Positions 25,472 to 35,284 of a stretch of DNA of 64,000 bases are shown piece by piece; within the stretch, counting starts at the first letter, position 1; the number at the start of each line of letters is the position of its first letter. The notes below the pieces were generated by a model that searched no databases, had not been told where the DNA came from, and was given only the letters and a program-made list of their open reading frames with translations. Origin of the DNA: Streptomyces sp. R41 (GTDB lineage: Bacteria; Actinomycetota; Actinomycetes; Streptomycetales; Streptomycetaceae); NCBI RefSeq assembly GCF_041053055.1, contig NZ_CP163443.1, forward strand, positions 2,232,001-2,296,000, given 5' to 3'. Position numbers and translations under genes: made by a program.

Positions 25472-26218
25472 TCACTCCTCGTCGTCGGAGTCCTCGGCCT
25501 CCGTGGCGGTCTCCGCGCCACCCGCCTCCAACAGACGGTCCAGCTGACGCCCCACAATCCGCTTGAACTTCCGCTGCTGCGGCCGCGTACGGTCCAGCAC
25601 CGCGACCTCCAGGCGCTCCGCGGGAATCTCCCGCTCACCACCGTTCGGCTCCCGCGACAGCGACTGCACGGCCAGCTTCAGCGCCTCCGCCAGCGACATC
25701 CCGTCCTGGTGCCGCTGATCCAGATAGCTACTGATCTGCTCGGCATTGCCACCGACCGCGACCGAACCGTGCTCATCCACGATCGACCCGTCGTGCGGCA
25801 GCCGGTAGATCTGGTCACCCTCGGGGGTCTCCCCCACCTCGGCGACGACCAGCTCCACCTCGTACGGCTTCTCGGCCGCCGAGGAGAAGATCGTGCCCAG
25901 AGTCTGGGCGTACACATTGGCGAGACCCCGAGCGGTCACGTCATCACGGTCATAGGTGTAACCACGGAGATCGGCGTAACGCACACCACCGATCCGCAGG
26001 TTCTCGTATTCGTTGTATTTACCGGCGGCGGCAAAGCCGATCCGGTCATAGATCTCGCTGAACTTGTGCAGCGCACGGGACGGGTTCTCGCCGACGAACA
26101 CGATGCCGTCGGCATACTGCAGCACGACCAGGCTGCGGCCGCGGGCGATGCCTTTGCGGGCGTACTCGGCCCGGTCGGCCATGGCCTGCTGGGGTGAGAC
26201 ATAGAACGGCGTCGACAC
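25472..26218 (-). CDS. prcA: 20S proteasome alpha subunit PrcA
   Basis: A 248-residue alpha subunit forming the outer rings of the actinobacterial 20S core and gating entry. The N-terminal [20 protein letters not shown] is the gating and H0 helix region. [20 protein letters not shown] and [11 protein letters not shown] belong to the Ntn-fold, which here lacks the catalytic threonine, as expected for alpha. The acidic C-terminal tail ends EDSDDEE. It lies 53 nt after prcB on the same strand. Confidence 0.97.
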   Translation of the reverse strand: MSTPFYVSPQQAMADRAEYARKGIARGRSLVVLQYADGIVFVGENPSRALHKFSEIYDRIGFAAAGKYNEYENLRIGGVRYADLRGYTYDRDDVTARGLANVYAQTLGTIFSSAAEKPYEVELVVAEVGETPEGDQIYRLPHDGSIVDEHGSVAVGGNAEQISSYLDQRHQDGMSLAEALKLAVQSLSREPNGGEREIPAERLEVAVLDRTRPQQRKFKRIVGRQLDRLLEAGGAETATEAEDSDDEE

Positions 26219-26271
26219 CGGTTATCCGTCCCTTTCTGTCGAAGTCACTGGATCACCTGAAAGAGCCGGGC

Positions 26272-27117
26272 TCAGAGCAGCGCGGCCCGCGGACCGTCGG
26301 GCTGCTCAAGGCGCCGCTCCAGGATCGAGCGGGCGATCTCGGAGGACTCCTCGTCGGTGATACGACGGAATCCCTCTTCGGTGATCACGGTGACGATCGG
26401 GTAGATCCGGCGGGCGACATCGGGGCCACCGGTCGCCGAGTCGTCGTCGGCCGCGTCGTACAGGGCCTGGACGACGAGGGTCGTGGCCTGCTGTTCGGTC
26501 AGGTCGTTGCTGTAGAGCTTCTTCATGGCACCGCGCGCGAAGAGCGAGCCGGAGCCGGTGGCGGCGAAGCCGTGCTCTTCGGAGCGGCCGCCGGTGACGT
26601 CGTAGGAGAAGATGCGGCCCTTGCCGCGGTCCACGTCGAACCCGGCGAAGAGCGGGACCACGGCGAGGCCCTGCATGGCCATGCCGAGGTTGGAACGGAT
26701 CATTGTGGAGAGGCGGTTCGCCTTGCCCTCCAGGGAGAGCGTGGCACCCTCCACCTTCTCGAAGTGCTCCAGCTCCAGCTGGAACAGCTTCACCATCTCG
26801 ACGGCCAGGCCCGCCGTACCCGCGATGCCCACCGCCGAGTACTCGTCCGCCGGGAAGACCTTCTCGATGTCGCGCTGCGCGATGACATTCCCCATGGTGG
26901 CCCGCCGGTCACCGGCGAGCACCACGCCACCGGGGAACGTGGTGGCGACGATGGTCGTGCCGTGCGGGGCCTCGATCACGCCCTTCATGGGCGGCAGCTG
27001 CCGATTGCCCGGGAGCATGTCCGGCTGGTGCTCGGCCAGGAAGTCCATGAACGAGGACGAGCCGGGCGTCAGGAAGGCAGCCGGCAGACGCCCGGTGCTA
27101 CGAGGGTTGGCTTCCAC
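26272..27117 (-). CDS. prcB: 20S proteasome beta subunit PrcB
   Basis: A 281-residue catalytic subunit made as a precursor. The propeptide covers residues 1-53 and should be cut autocatalytically at [10 protein letters not shown], exposing T54 as the N-terminal nucleophile. [15 protein letters not shown] holds the Asp and Lys of the active site, and [14 protein letters not shown] is typical. Propeptide length is normal for actinobacteria. The rings stack with PrcA and receive substrates from Arc. The 147-bp gap to pup may contain a promoter or processing site. Confidence 0.97.
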   Translation of the reverse strand: MEANPRSTGRLPAAFLTPGSSSFMDFLAEHQPDMLPGNRQLPPMKGVIEAPHGTTIVATTFPGGVVLAGDRRATMGNVIAQRDIEKVFPADEYSAVGIAGTAGLAVEMVKLFQLELEHFEKVEGATLSLEGKANRLSTMIRSNLGMAMQGLAVVPLFAGFDVDRGKGRIFSYDVTGGRSEEHGFAATGSGSLFARGAMKKLYSNDLTEQQATTLVVQALYDAADDDSATGGPDVARRIYPIVTVITEEGFRRITDEESSEIARSILERRLEQPDGPRAALL

Positions 27118-27264
27118 GCGATTCCTTCCACGTAGGCTGCGGCCCGCCGTGGACGGCCGAGCCGATCATCAAATCTGTGCACGGACCATACCCGCGCGAA
27201 CGCCGGTCATCCGTCCCGGCGCCGACCAGCTGGATCGGGCCGGCTCCGGGGCGGACAACTGGCG

Positions 27265-27483
27265 TTACTCGCCGCCCTTTTGGACGAAGGAACGCACGAA
27301 GTCCTCGGCGTTCTCCTCGAGGACGTCGTCGATCTCGTCCAGCACGGAGTCGACGTCGTCCGACAGCTTCTCCTGGCGCTCCTTGAGGTCGTCGGATACC
27401 TGCGCGTCCTGCGCCTGCTCCTCGACCTCCTCGGTGGAACGCGTTGCCTTCTGCTGTCCGCCGCCGGTGTCCTTGGTCGCCAT
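27265..27483 (-). CDS. pup: Prokaryotic ubiquitin-like protein Pup
   Basis: A 72-residue, highly acidic and largely disordered modifier, starting MATKDTGGGQQ and ending VRSFVQKGGE. The helical region LKERQEKLSDDVDSVLDEID binds the Arc coiled coils, and the C-terminal Gly-Gly-Glu is the conjugation site used by PafA. Because the gene already encodes Glu rather than Gln at the end, deamidation by Dop is not needed for activation here. It lies between dop and prcB in the usual order. Confidence 0.97.
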   Translation of the reverse strand: MATKDTGGGQQKATRSTEEVEEQAQDAQVSDDLKERQEKLSDDVDSVLDEIDDVLEENAEDFVRSFVQKGGE

Positions 27484-27561
27484 AACCCTCACCCCGCTCG
27501 GTTCGACGTTCTTGATCAGACCCTACAAGCAGGGTCCGACATCGGCCCCGCAGTTGCTACA

Positions 27562-27595
27562 ACGTCCGGGGGCCACCTCGATGATTCCCGGACGT
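27562..27595 (+). terminator. Hairpin with T-run oriented rightwards, between dop and pup
   Basis: 9-bp arms ACGTCCGGG / CCCGGACGT followed on the plus strand by CGCCTTTTTCC (T5 at 27600-27604). All nearby genes read leftwards, where the same hairpin has no T-run after it. Confidence 0.55.
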
Positions 27596-27638
27596 CGCCT
27601 TTTTCCACCCCGACCGGCCCGTACGCTCCCTGGGCCGC

Positions 27639-29150
27639 TCAGCCGCCCGACAGGACCCTGACCAGGTCTTCAGCCGTACGGCAGCGGTCGAGGAGCTCCT
27701 TGACGTGATTACGCGTTCCGCGAAGCGGCTCCAGGGTTGGAACGCGCTGGAGCGAGTCCCGGCCGGGCAGATCGAAGATCACCGAGTCCCAGGAGGCCGC
27801 CGCGACGTCGTCCGCGTACTGCTCCAGGCAGCGCCCGCGGAAGTACGCGCGCGTGTCCTCCGGCGGCTTGGTGCGGGCCCGGTCGACGTCCGCCTCGTCC
27901 AGGAGGCGCTTCATCTTGCCGCGCGCCGCGAGACGGTTGTAGAGGCCCTTCTCGGCCCGTACGTCGGCGTACTGGAGGTCGACCAGGTGCAGCCGGGCGG
28001 CGTCCCAGTCGAGGCTGTCACGGCGCCGGTAGCCCTCCATGAGCTCCCGCTTGGCGACCCAGTCCAGCTCTCCGGAGAGGCTCATCGGATCGTTCTCCAG
28101 GCGGTTCAGGGTGTCCTCCCAGCGCAGCAGGACGTCCTTGGTCTGCTCGTCGGCGTCGGCCCCGAACCGTTCCTCCACGTACTTGCGCGACAGCTCGAAG
28201 TACTCCATCTGGAGTTGTACGGCCGTCAGCGTGCGCCCGCTACGGAGCGTGACGAGTCGCTTCAGCGTGGGGTCGTGCGAGACCTGGTGCAGAGTGCGTA
28301 CGGGCTGGTCGACGGCCAGGTCGACGGCGATGAAGCCGTCCTCGATCATGGACAGGACCAGGGCCGTGGTGCCCAGCTTGAGGTAGGTGGAGATCTCCGA
28401 GAGGTTGGCGTCGCCGATGATCACGTGCAGCCGGCGGTACTTCTCGGCGTCCGCGTGCGGCTCGTCACGCGTGTTGATGATCGGGCGCTTGAGGGTGGTC
28501 TCGAGGCCCACCTCGACCTCGAAGTAGTCGGCGCGCTGGCTGAGCTGGAAGCCGTGCTCGTGCCCGTCCTGACCGATACCGACGCGGCCCGCTCCGGTGA
28601 CGACCTGGCGTGAGACGAAGAACGGCGTGAGGTGGCGCACGATGTCCGAGAAGGGGGTCTCCCGCTTCATCAGGTAGTTCTCGTGCGTGCCGTACGAGGC
28701 GCCCTTGTTGTCGGTGTTGTTCTTGTAGAGGTGGATCGGCTGGGCGCCGGGGAGCTGGGCCGCGCGCTCCGCGGCCTCCGCCATGATGCGCTCGCCGGCC
28801 TTGTCCCACAGGACGGCGTCCCACGGGTTGGTGACCTCCGGGGCGCTGTACTCCGGGTGTGCGTGGTCGACGTACAGTCGTGCGCCATTGGTGAGGATGA
28901 CATTGGCCAGGCCGATGTCCTCGTCGGTGAGCTGGCTGGCGTCGGCGGCCTCGCGGGCGAGGTCGAAGCCTCGCGCGTCCCGCAGCGGGTTCTCCTCCTC
29001 GAAGTCCCAGCGGGCGCGGCGCGCCCGGTGCATCGCCGCCGCGTAAGCGTTGACGATCTGGGACGAGGTGAGCATGGCATTGGCGTTGGGGTGGCCGGGG
29101 ACGGAGATCCCGTACTCCGTCTCGATGCCCATTACTCGCCGTACGGTCAT
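27639..29150 (-). CDS. dop: Deamidase/depupylase Dop
   Basis: A 503-residue PafA homologue that removes Pup from proteins and, where Pup ends in Gln, deamidates it. Landmarks are [16 protein letters not shown] at the start, the Dop-specific loop about residues 48-78 ([16 protein letters not shown]), [15 protein letters not shown] with the catalytic Asp at 95, and [17 protein letters not shown]. It ends [13 protein letters not shown]. Since this organism's Pup ends in Glu, depupylation is its expected task. Same strand as arc and pup. Confidence 0.97.
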   Translation of the reverse strand: MTVRRVMGIETEYGISVPGHPNANAMLTSSQIVNAYAAAMHRARRARWDFEEENPLRDARGFDLAREAADASQLTDEDIGLANVILTNGARLYVDHAHPEYSAPEVTNPWDAVLWDKAGERIMAEAAERAAQLPGAQPIHLYKNNTDNKGASYGTHENYLMKRETPFSDIVRHLTPFFVSRQVVTGAGRVGIGQDGHEHGFQLSQRADYFEVEVGLETTLKRPIINTRDEPHADAEKYRRLHVIIGDANLSEISTYLKLGTTALVLSMIEDGFIAVDLAVDQPVRTLHQVSHDPTLKRLVTLRSGRTLTAVQLQMEYFELSRKYVEERFGADADEQTKDVLLRWEDTLNRLENDPMSLSGELDWVAKRELMEGYRRRDSLDWDAARLHLVDLQYADVRAEKGLYNRLAARGKMKRLLDEADVDRARTKPPEDTRAYFRGRCLEQYADDVAAASWDSVIFDLPGRDSLQRVPTLEPLRGTRNHVKELLDRCRTAEDLVRVLSGG

Positions 29151-29343
29151 GCGGCCCTCCTTGCCCGGCGGCGCCCTCGGTCGGGGACGCTGCTCAAGTA
29201 CCGCTGGTGCTCCGGTGCGTGTGCGGTGCCCGTCCCCGCAACGCGCGACTCGGCGGTACGAAAGAGCCTAGAACGCCTTTGCGCTGGTGGGGAGATCATT
29301 TGCGTCATTGCTCTGCTCCAGCCGTGCCCCGGAAAACAGTCGA

Positions 29344-29372
29344 CTGCGGGTACCCACTGAGGGCACCCGCAG
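29344..29372 (-). terminator. arc terminator hairpin
   Basis: 12-bp arms CTGCGGGTACCC / GGGCACCCGCAG (one mismatch), loop ACTGA, beginning 12 nt after the arc stop. Confidence 0.7.
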
Positions 29373-29384
29373 CCGCCCTGTCTT

Positions 29385-31151
29385 TTACAGGTACTGACCG
29401 GTGTTCGCCACCGTGTCGATGGAGCGTCCGGTGTCCGCACCCTGCTTTCCGGTCACCAGGGTACGGATGTACACGATCCGTTCGCCCTTCTTGCCGGAGA
29501 TGCGGGCCCAGTCGTCCGGGTTGGTGGTGTTCGGCAGGTCCTCGTTCTCCTTGAACTCATCCACGCAGGCCTGGAGGAGGTGGGAGACCCGAAGGCCCTT
29601 CTGGTTCTGTTCGAGGAAGGCCTTGATGGCGGCCTTCTTGGCGCGGCCGACGATGTTCTCGATCATGGCGCCGGAATTGAAGTCCTTGAAGTACAGGACT
29701 TCCTTGTCGCCGTTGGCGTAGGTGACCTCGAGGAAGCGGTTCTCCTCGGACTCGGCGTACATCTGCTCCACGGCGTTCTGGATCATGCCATGGACGGTGG
29801 CCGCCCGGTCCCCGCCGTGCTCACCGAGGTCGTCGGAGTGCAGCGGGAGGCGTTCCGTGAGGTACTTCGCGAAGATGTCCTTCGCGGCCTCGGCGTCCGG
29901 GCGCTCGATCTTGATCTTCACATCGAGTCGTCCGGGGCGCAGGATCGCGGGGTCGATCATGTCCTCACGGTTCGAGGCGCCGATCACGACCACGTTCTCC
30001 AGGCCCTCCACGCCGTCGATCTCGGCGAGCAGCTGGGGGACGATGGTGTTCTCCACGTCCGAGCTGACGCCCGATCCACGGGTGCGGAACAGGGACTCCA
30101 TCTCGTCGAAGAAGACGATGACGGGTGTGCCCTCGCTGGCCTTCTCACGAGCACGCTGGAAGACCAGGCGGATCTGCCGCTCGGTCTCACCGACGTACTT
30201 GTTCAGGAGCTCGGGTCCCTTGATGTTGAGGAAGAAGCTCTTCCCGGCGGCCTGCCCGGTCACCTCGGCGACCTTCTTGGCCAGCGAGTTGGCGACGGCC
30301 TTGGCGATAAGTGTCTTGCCGCATCCGGGGGGCCCGTACAGCAGCACGCCCTTGGGCGGCCGCAGTTCGTGCTCCTTGAAGAGGTCGGGGTAGAGGTAAG
30401 GGAGCTCGACCGCGTCGCGGATCATCTCGATCTGGTTTCCCAGGCCGCCGATCTGCTCGTAGCCGATGTCCGGGACCTCTTCGAGGACGAGCTCCTCGAC
30501 CTCGCTCTTCGGGACAACTTCGTAGACATAGCCGGAACGGGGTTCGAGAAGCAGGGCGTCGCCGGGGCGGATGGTGACGTCCAGCAGCGGCTCGGCGAGC
30601 CGTACCACCCGTTCCTCGTCGGTGTGCCCCACCACGAGGGCGCGTTCGCCGTCCTCGAGGATCTCCTTGAGGGTGACGATGTCGCCGACGCTCTCGTACT
30701 CCATGGCCTCGACCACGTTGAGGGCTTCGTTGAGCATCACTTCCTGGCCGCGCCTGAGCTCTTCGAGCTCGACGCTGGGGCTGACGTTCACCCGGAGCTT
30801 GCGGCCCCCGGTGAAGATGTCCGCCGTGCCGTCCTCGTTCGCCATGAGGAAGACACCGAAGCCCGCCGGCGGCTGCGCGAGCCGGTCGACCTCTTCCTTG
30901 AGGGCCACGATCTGGTCGCGGGCCTCACGGAGCGTGTTGGCGAGCCGCTCGTTCTGTGCGGACACGCCGGCCAGGTTGGTCTGCAGCTCGACGATCCGCT
31001 CTTCGAGAATCCTCGTGTGCCGCGGAGAGTCGGCGAGCTTGCGTCGCAGGACGGCGATCTCCTGCTCAAGGTAGGCAATCTGCCCGGCGGGGTCATCGGA
31101 CCCTCGTCCCGGGCGGATGCCGCGGTTCATGTCGTCGTCGTGGGCTGCCAC
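29385..31151 (-). CDS. arc: Proteasomal AAA+ ATPase Arc/Mpa
   Basis: A 588-residue ring ATPase that recognises Pup and unfolds tagged proteins into the 20S core. The GTG start ([15 protein letters not shown]) is chosen because GGAGGTGA sits just upstream; the longer frame would begin at TTG inside that ribosome site. Order: coiled coil (about 28-75), OB-fold interdomain, AAA module with [17 protein letters not shown] and a signature [18 protein letters not shown]. The C terminus ends GQYL; the penultimate Tyr docks into PrcA. Divergent from a ferredoxin gene across 253 bp. Confidence 0.97.
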   Translation of the reverse strand: MAAHDDDMNRGIRPGRGSDDPAGQIAYLEQEIAVLRRKLADSPRHTRILEERIVELQTNLAGVSAQNERLANTLREARDQIVALKEEVDRLAQPPAGFGVFLMANEDGTADIFTGGRKLRVNVSPSVELEELRRGQEVMLNEALNVVEAMEYESVGDIVTLKEILEDGERALVVGHTDEERVVRLAEPLLDVTIRPGDALLLEPRSGYVYEVVPKSEVEELVLEEVPDIGYEQIGGLGNQIEMIRDAVELPYLYPDLFKEHELRPPKGVLLYGPPGCGKTLIAKAVANSLAKKVAEVTGQAAGKSFFLNIKGPELLNKYVGETERQIRLVFQRAREKASEGTPVIVFFDEMESLFRTRGSGVSSDVENTIVPQLLAEIDGVEGLENVVVIGASNREDMIDPAILRPGRLDVKIKIERPDAEAAKDIFAKYLTERLPLHSDDLGEHGGDRAATVHGMIQNAVEQMYAESEENRFLEVTYANGDKEVLYFKDFNSGAMIENIVGRAKKAAIKAFLEQNQKGLRVSHLLQACVDEFKENEDLPNTTNPDDWARISGKKGERIVYIRTLVTGKQGADTGRSIDTVANTGQYL

Positions 31152-31404
31152 GGTCCTCACCTCCTCCAAGGGGAGCTGGACGCTTCCAGACCCTACCTGG
31201 GTGGGTGTCGATTGAAACCCCTAGATCACAAAGACTGTCGGGGTGTGTCCGATCTTCACCCTTGCGCTCTCCCTCACGCCAGGGGAATACCCACCGAACA
31301 TGATTGGGAAGCGGACGGAGGTAGGGTCGAAGTGTTCAACACCCGTCAGAGCTGGCCCGATTCCCCAGTCTACGGATCGCTCGGCGCAGGAAACGGCAGG
31401 AGAA

Positions 31405-31710
31405 ATGACCGTGCAGCAGGAGGCCGCAGTCGACGGCGAGGCGCTCGAGGTCTGGATCGATCAGGATCTCTGTACCGGCGACGGGATCTGCGCCCAGTAT
31501 GCGCCCGAGGTCTTTGAGCTGGACATCGACGGCCTGGCCTATGTGAAGAGCCCCGACGACGAGCTGTTGCAGGCTCCGGGCGCCACAACGCCCGTACCGC
31601 TGCCGCTTCTGCGCGATGTGACGGACTCCGCGAAGGAGTGCCCGGGCGACTGCATCCATGTGCGTCGAGTTTCGGACAGGGTCGAGGTCTACGGCCCTGA
31701 CGCGGAGTGA
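31405..31710 (+). CDS. Small [3Fe-4S]-type ferredoxin
   Basis: A 101-residue acidic ferredoxin starting MTVQQEAAVDGEAL after AGGAGA. Cysteines are C23 and C29 (CTGDGIC, with Asp at the position that would hold the second ligand of a 4Fe cluster) and C79 (KECPGDC), plus C83. The pattern fits a [3Fe-4S] cluster or a cluster with Asp ligation, as in ferredoxins that feed cytochrome P450s in streptomycetes. No P450 is adjacent. Divergent from arc, a conserved neighbour rather than an obvious functional partner. Confidence 0.9.
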   Translation: MTVQQEAAVDGEALEVWIDQDLCTGDGICAQYAPEVFELDIDGLAYVKSPDDELLQAPGATTPVPLPLLRDVTDSAKECPGDCIHVRRVSDRVEVYGPDAE

Positions 31711-31731
31711 CTTGAGAGGTACTCCGCGTCA
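31698..31731 (+). terminator. Ferredoxin terminator overlapping its stop codon
   Basis: 11-bp arms TGACGCGGAGT / ACTCCGCGTCA with a 12-nt loop. The left arm is coding and the stop is at the loop edge. Downstream CTGCTGTCTGTTTGC is mildly T-rich. Confidence 0.75.
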
Positions 31732-31804
31732 CTGCTGTCTGTTTGCTCACACCCTCCGCGGCGCGGGGGGTGTTTTCCTATGTTCCGCACGTCGGAAGGT
31801 GTGC

Positions 31805-32377
31805 TCAGACACTCCGTGCTTCGGACGGGGTCGAGCGGACGAACACGCCGCCCTTCCACTGCCACTTGGCGCTGTCCTTCACGTCCGGGCAGCAACTCGG
31901 TACGTCGGAGGAGGAGTAGCCGAGGAGGGTGGCGGTGACGGCTTCGTCGCGCAGCGCGAAGTCCGTGACGCTCAGGCGGTCCTTGGGATCGACCAGAGTC
32001 GCCACGACGCGGGGCTTCTTCGCACCCGCGGCCTGGGTGAGGACGTAGACGCCGTTGGGCGGGGTGCCCGAGCCCGCGTCGCAGCGGACGACGGCCACGG
32101 TCTCCGGGCGGCCGTCGCCGTCGAGGTCTCCGGAGGCCTTCTTCTGTACGAGGACCTTGGTGGGCCCGCACTCGATCGGGAAGTCGACACCGGCGGGGTC
32201 AGGAGCCGCGACGGCCGCCGCCGACTTCACCTCGGGGCCGGGCTGGGCCGCCCGCGCCGGGTCGGGCTGCAGGACGGAGGACAGCGCGACGACTCCGGCG
32301 ACGGCGGTGGCCGTGGCGACCCACTGGATGGGGCTGGTGTTCGTGTGTGCCAGTTCCGGGACGGCGGATTGCTGCAC
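31805..32377 (-). CDS. Exported or membrane-anchored protein with a DLDGDG calcium-type repeat
   Basis: 190 residues from a GTG (VQQSAVPELAHTNTSPIQ) preceded by GGGAG; a TTG/ATG start 18 codons earlier is possible. A hydrophobic stretch (WVATATAVAGVVALSSVL) near the N terminus is a signal or anchor, followed by a Pro/Ala linker. The mature part contains GDLDGDGRPETVAVVRC, like the metal-binding loop of FG-GAP/VCBS repeats, and paired cysteines near the end (VPSCCPDV). No family name recognised. It is convergent with the ferredoxin gene. Confidence 0.75.
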   Translation of the reverse strand: MQQSAVPELAHTNTSPIQWVATATAVAGVVALSSVLQPDPARAAQPGPEVKSAAAVAAPDPAGVDFPIECGPTKVLVQKKASGDLDGDGRPETVAVVRCDAGSGTPPNGVYVLTQAAGAKKPRVVATLVDPKDRLSVTDFALRDEAVTATLLGYSSSDVPSCCPDVKDSAKWQWKGGVFVRSTPSEARSV

Positions 32378-32494
32378 TAGGAGTGTCTCCCGTGAGGGCT
32401 GTGCCGGTGGGGGTGTCCCGCATGGTGCCACACGTCACAGTGCGGCGGAACGGCGGGGTCCGGACTTCTGGCGGCGCGTCAACAGAAAAGGACT

Positions 32495-32532
32495 GTGGCC
32501 GAGTTCCCGGGCGATTTCGGGAACTCGGCCAC
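32495..32532 (-). terminator. trmI terminator (15-bp perfect stem)
   Basis: Arms GTGGCCGAGTTCCCG and complement with an 8-nt loop. On the minus strand it is followed by AGTCCTTTTCTG. It ends the methyltransferase transcript before the upstream region of the exported protein gene. Confidence 0.85.
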
Positions 32533-32579
32533 ATTTGTGGTGCGTTGGGTATGTCCGCGACAGGCGCGCGACGGATGCG

Positions 32580-33482
32580 TCAGCGGGCAGTGCCGCCATC
32601 AGCGTTGGGGCCGGCGTAGTCCTCGCCGTACGCGCCCTTGGCGGGGCGACGGCGGCGCATGGGCGGCTCGACGCCGTCCGCGAGGCGGCGGGCGGTGAGC
32701 AGGAAACCGGTGTGGCCGATCATCCGGTGGTCCGGGCGGACGGCCAGGCCCTCGATGTGCCAGTTACGGATCATCGACTCCCAGGCGGTCGGCTCGTTGA
32801 AGCAGCCGATCTCGCGAATGGACTCGACGGTCCGCGCGAGCTGGGTGGTGGTCGCCACGTAGCAGCACAGGATGCCGCCCGGGACGAGCGCCTTGGAGAC
32901 GGCCTCCAGGCACTCCCACGGGGCGAGCATGTCGAGGATGACGCGGTCGACGTCGGTGTCGCTCAGGTTGTCCTGGAGGTCGCCGACGGTGAGCTGCCAG
33001 GCGGGGTGCGGGCCGCCGAAGTAGCGCTCCACGTTCTGCTGGGCGATCTCGGCGAAGTCCTCGCGGCGCTCGTAGGAGTGCAGCATGCCCTGGTCGCCGA
33101 TGGCCCGCAGCAGGAAGCTGCTGAGCGAGCCGGAGCCGACGCCCGCCTCCACGACGCGCGCGCCGGGGAAGATGTCGGCGAAGGCCAGGATCTGCCCCGC
33201 GTCCTTGGGGTAGACCACGGCGGCGCCGCGGGGCATGGACAGGACGTAGTCGGGGAGCAGGGGGCGCAGCGCGAGATAGGCGACGTTCCCCGTGGTGCGG
33301 ACAACGCTGCCCTCGGGAGCGCCGATCAGCTCGTCGTGCGGGAAGGAACCCTTGTGGGTGTGGAAGTTCTTCCCCGCTTCGAGCGTGAACGTGTAGTGGC
33401 GGCCCTTGGGGTCGGTCAGCTGAACCTGGTCCCCGACCTTGAAGGGCCCGCGCCTGCGGGCGGCACCGGTCGGTTCGGACAT
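32580..33482 (-). CDS. trmI: tRNA (adenine-58-N1)-methyltransferase TrmI
   Basis: A 300-residue class I SAM methyltransferase that makes m1A58 in the tRNA T-loop. The N-terminal beta domain (VGDQVQLTDPKGRHYTF, HTHKGSFPHDELIG) is typical of TrmI. The SAM loop is VVEAGVGSGSLS, and DRVILDMLAPWE holds the catalytic Asp. The C-terminal tail is basic (PPMRRRRPAKG). Length matches homotetrameric bacterial TrmI. Neighbour of the site-2 protease gene, 73 bp away on the same strand. Confidence 0.95.
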   Translation of the reverse strand: MSEPTGAARRRGPFKVGDQVQLTDPKGRHYTFTLEAGKNFHTHKGSFPHDELIGAPEGSVVRTTGNVAYLALRPLLPDYVLSMPRGAAVVYPKDAGQILAFADIFPGARVVEAGVGSGSLSSFLLRAIGDQGMLHSYERREDFAEIAQQNVERYFGGPHPAWQLTVGDLQDNLSDTDVDRVILDMLAPWECLEAVSKALVPGGILCCYVATTTQLARTVESIREIGCFNEPTAWESMIRNWHIEGLAVRPDHRMIGHTGFLLTARRLADGVEPPMRRRRPAKGAYGEDYAGPNADGGTAR

Positions 33483-33556
33483 GTGACCAGCCTACCGGTC
33501 CTGGCAGGGGCCGAAGACCACGCACGCGTGCCGTGCGCTCGGCCCTGAGCCCGGCC

Positions 33557-35110
33557 TCAGCTGGGGCGGGCCATGGCCTTCACGAAAGCGCGCTCCACGT
33601 CGGCCGCGGACAGGACTCCGTAGATCTCACCGGACTCCTCCACCACCAGGTACTCGGTGGCCGGGGTCGCGCGCAGGGTGTCCAGGAGGGCCTCGCCCGC
33701 GAGCTCGGCGGACACGCGCATGCCGTCGGTGAGGTCCTGGGCGAGGCCGCTGACCGCGACCCAGGGGCGGCGGTGCTCCGGTACGCCGACGATGGCGGCC
33801 TCGCGGACGAGGGAGAGCGGTTCGCCGTCGGCGTCGACCACGACCAGGGCGCGGGCGCCGGCGTCGTTGGCGCGGCGCAGTGCCTCCGAGAGCGGGGTGT
33901 TCGTCTCGACCGGGACCGCGCGCCGGGTGAGCGAGCGGGCGCGCAGCTCCGGCAGGTGTTCGCGCAGCCGGGCCATCCGGAGGCTGTTGCCGGCGCCGGT
34001 CCAGATGATCGCGGCGAGGATGGCGGCCAGCAGGGCGTCCGTGACGGTGTCCATGCCGCCGATGTTGTCCGGGGTATCGCCGAGTGCTCCGGACTGGGTG
34101 AGCAGGGGCAGCCCGATCAGTACGGAGACGGCGAGGGCGCGGCCGACCCAGGCGGCGGCGATCGTGCCGCTCATCGGCCTGCCGGTGATCTTCCAGACGA
34201 CGGCGCGGAGCATGCGGCCGCCGTCGAGGGGCAGTCCGGGCAGCAGGTTGAAGACGGCCACGATGAGGTTGGAGATCATCAGGCCGGCCACCAGGACGCC
34301 CGGGACGGTGCCCGGTTCGACGGTCTGCATGGCGAGAAAGAAGAGGCCGGACAGGATGAGCGAGAGCAGCGGGCCGACGAAGGCCAGCACGAACTCCCGG
34401 CCCGGGGTCTCGGCCTCCTTCTCGATCTCCGAGACTCCGCCGAAGAACTGCAGCTGGATCCGGCGCACCGGCAGCTTGAAGCGCAGGGCGGCAACGGTGT
34501 GGGCCAGCTCGTGGACGAGTACGGAGGCGTAGAAGGCCACCGCGAAGAAGAGGGAGACCAGGTAACGCGCGGCGCCGAGTTCCGGCAGCACACGGTCCAG
34601 CTGACCGCCGAACACCCAAGTGATCAGTGCGGCCACGAGGAACCAGCTGGGCGCGACATATACGGGTACACCGAAGGGCCGCCCCATGAGCAGCCCACCA
34701 CCGGGCTCCCTGCCGCGCCGCGGCGGCCGTCCCTTGCCGGTTCCGGACTGGGCCAGAGTCCGGCCCGACTCGGGTTCCGGCGGCTGGGGGGCGTCCCGCA
34801 CGAGGGTTTCCTCGGCGGCACCGGTGTCGGAGGGGGAGCCGTCCGGGCGACCCGTGTGCGCCTTGGGCTCGTTCGAGGCCTCGGTGGCGGTCTCGGCATC
34901 GTCCCCGGGCCGGGCCTCGTCCGAGGAGTCGGCATCGGACCGTGGCTCGGGATCGCCAGTGGGCGTCGGCCCGGTGGGGCGATCGTGCCGGGCCGGTCCG
35001 GGGCGCGCGGTGTCCGCGGCCGGGCCCGTGGAGCCCTGGGGCTCCTCGTGGCGCTCGGTCGCTTCATCGGTACCGGACCGCGGCTGCCCGCTCCCGCCGC
35101 TCTCGTCCAC
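33557..35110 (-). CDS. Site-2 family intramembrane metalloprotease with CBS domains
   Basis: 517 residues from a GTG preceded by GAGGGG (VDESGGSGQP). The first 140 residues are an acidic, proline-rich disordered extension. Then come about six membrane segments with the zinc motif HELAH (200-204) and the second-site PGLPLDGGRML. Two CBS domains occupy the C-terminal 130 residues (TRRAVPVETNTPLSEALRRA, EYLVVEESGEIYGVLSA). M50 enzymes of this type (Rip3-like) cleave membrane-bound anti-sigma factors or similar. An internal ATG at residue 142 would give a version without the extension. Divergent from the nuclease gene. Confidence 0.9.
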   Translation of the reverse strand: MDESGGSGQPRSGTDEATERHEEPQGSTGPAADTARPGPARHDRPTGPTPTGDPEPRSDADSSDEARPGDDAETATEASNEPKAHTGRPDGSPSDTGAAEETLVRDAPQPPEPESGRTLAQSGTGKGRPPRRGREPGGGLLMGRPFGVPVYVAPSWFLVAALITWVFGGQLDRVLPELGAARYLVSLFFAVAFYASVLVHELAHTVAALRFKLPVRRIQLQFFGGVSEIEKEAETPGREFVLAFVGPLLSLILSGLFFLAMQTVEPGTVPGVLVAGLMISNLIVAVFNLLPGLPLDGGRMLRAVVWKITGRPMSGTIAAAWVGRALAVSVLIGLPLLTQSGALGDTPDNIGGMDTVTDALLAAILAAIIWTGAGNSLRMARLREHLPELRARSLTRRAVPVETNTPLSEALRRANDAGARALVVVDADGEPLSLVREAAIVGVPEHRRPWVAVSGLAQDLTDGMRVSAELAGEALLDTLRATPATEYLVVEESGEIYGVLSAADVERAFVKAMARPS

Positions 35111-35284
35111 GATGTCCCCTCGTTCGAAGCGTCTCCCGCCCCGATCATGCGGAGCAGGAGGGTCTGTCGTCGATGGTATGCGGCCGTCGCGACGCGTTCC
35201 GCCCCGGCACCCCCTCCGTTTTCCAGGCCGTCGCCCGCGCCTCGGCCGGGTCACTGTCAGTGGCGGGCCGTAAGGTCTGTCGTC

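Noticed and set aside
33533..35284. Extension of the nuclease frame far upstream, antisense to the site-2 protease
   Set aside because: Sequence is shadow-like; the ATG at 35285 begins the sensible protein.
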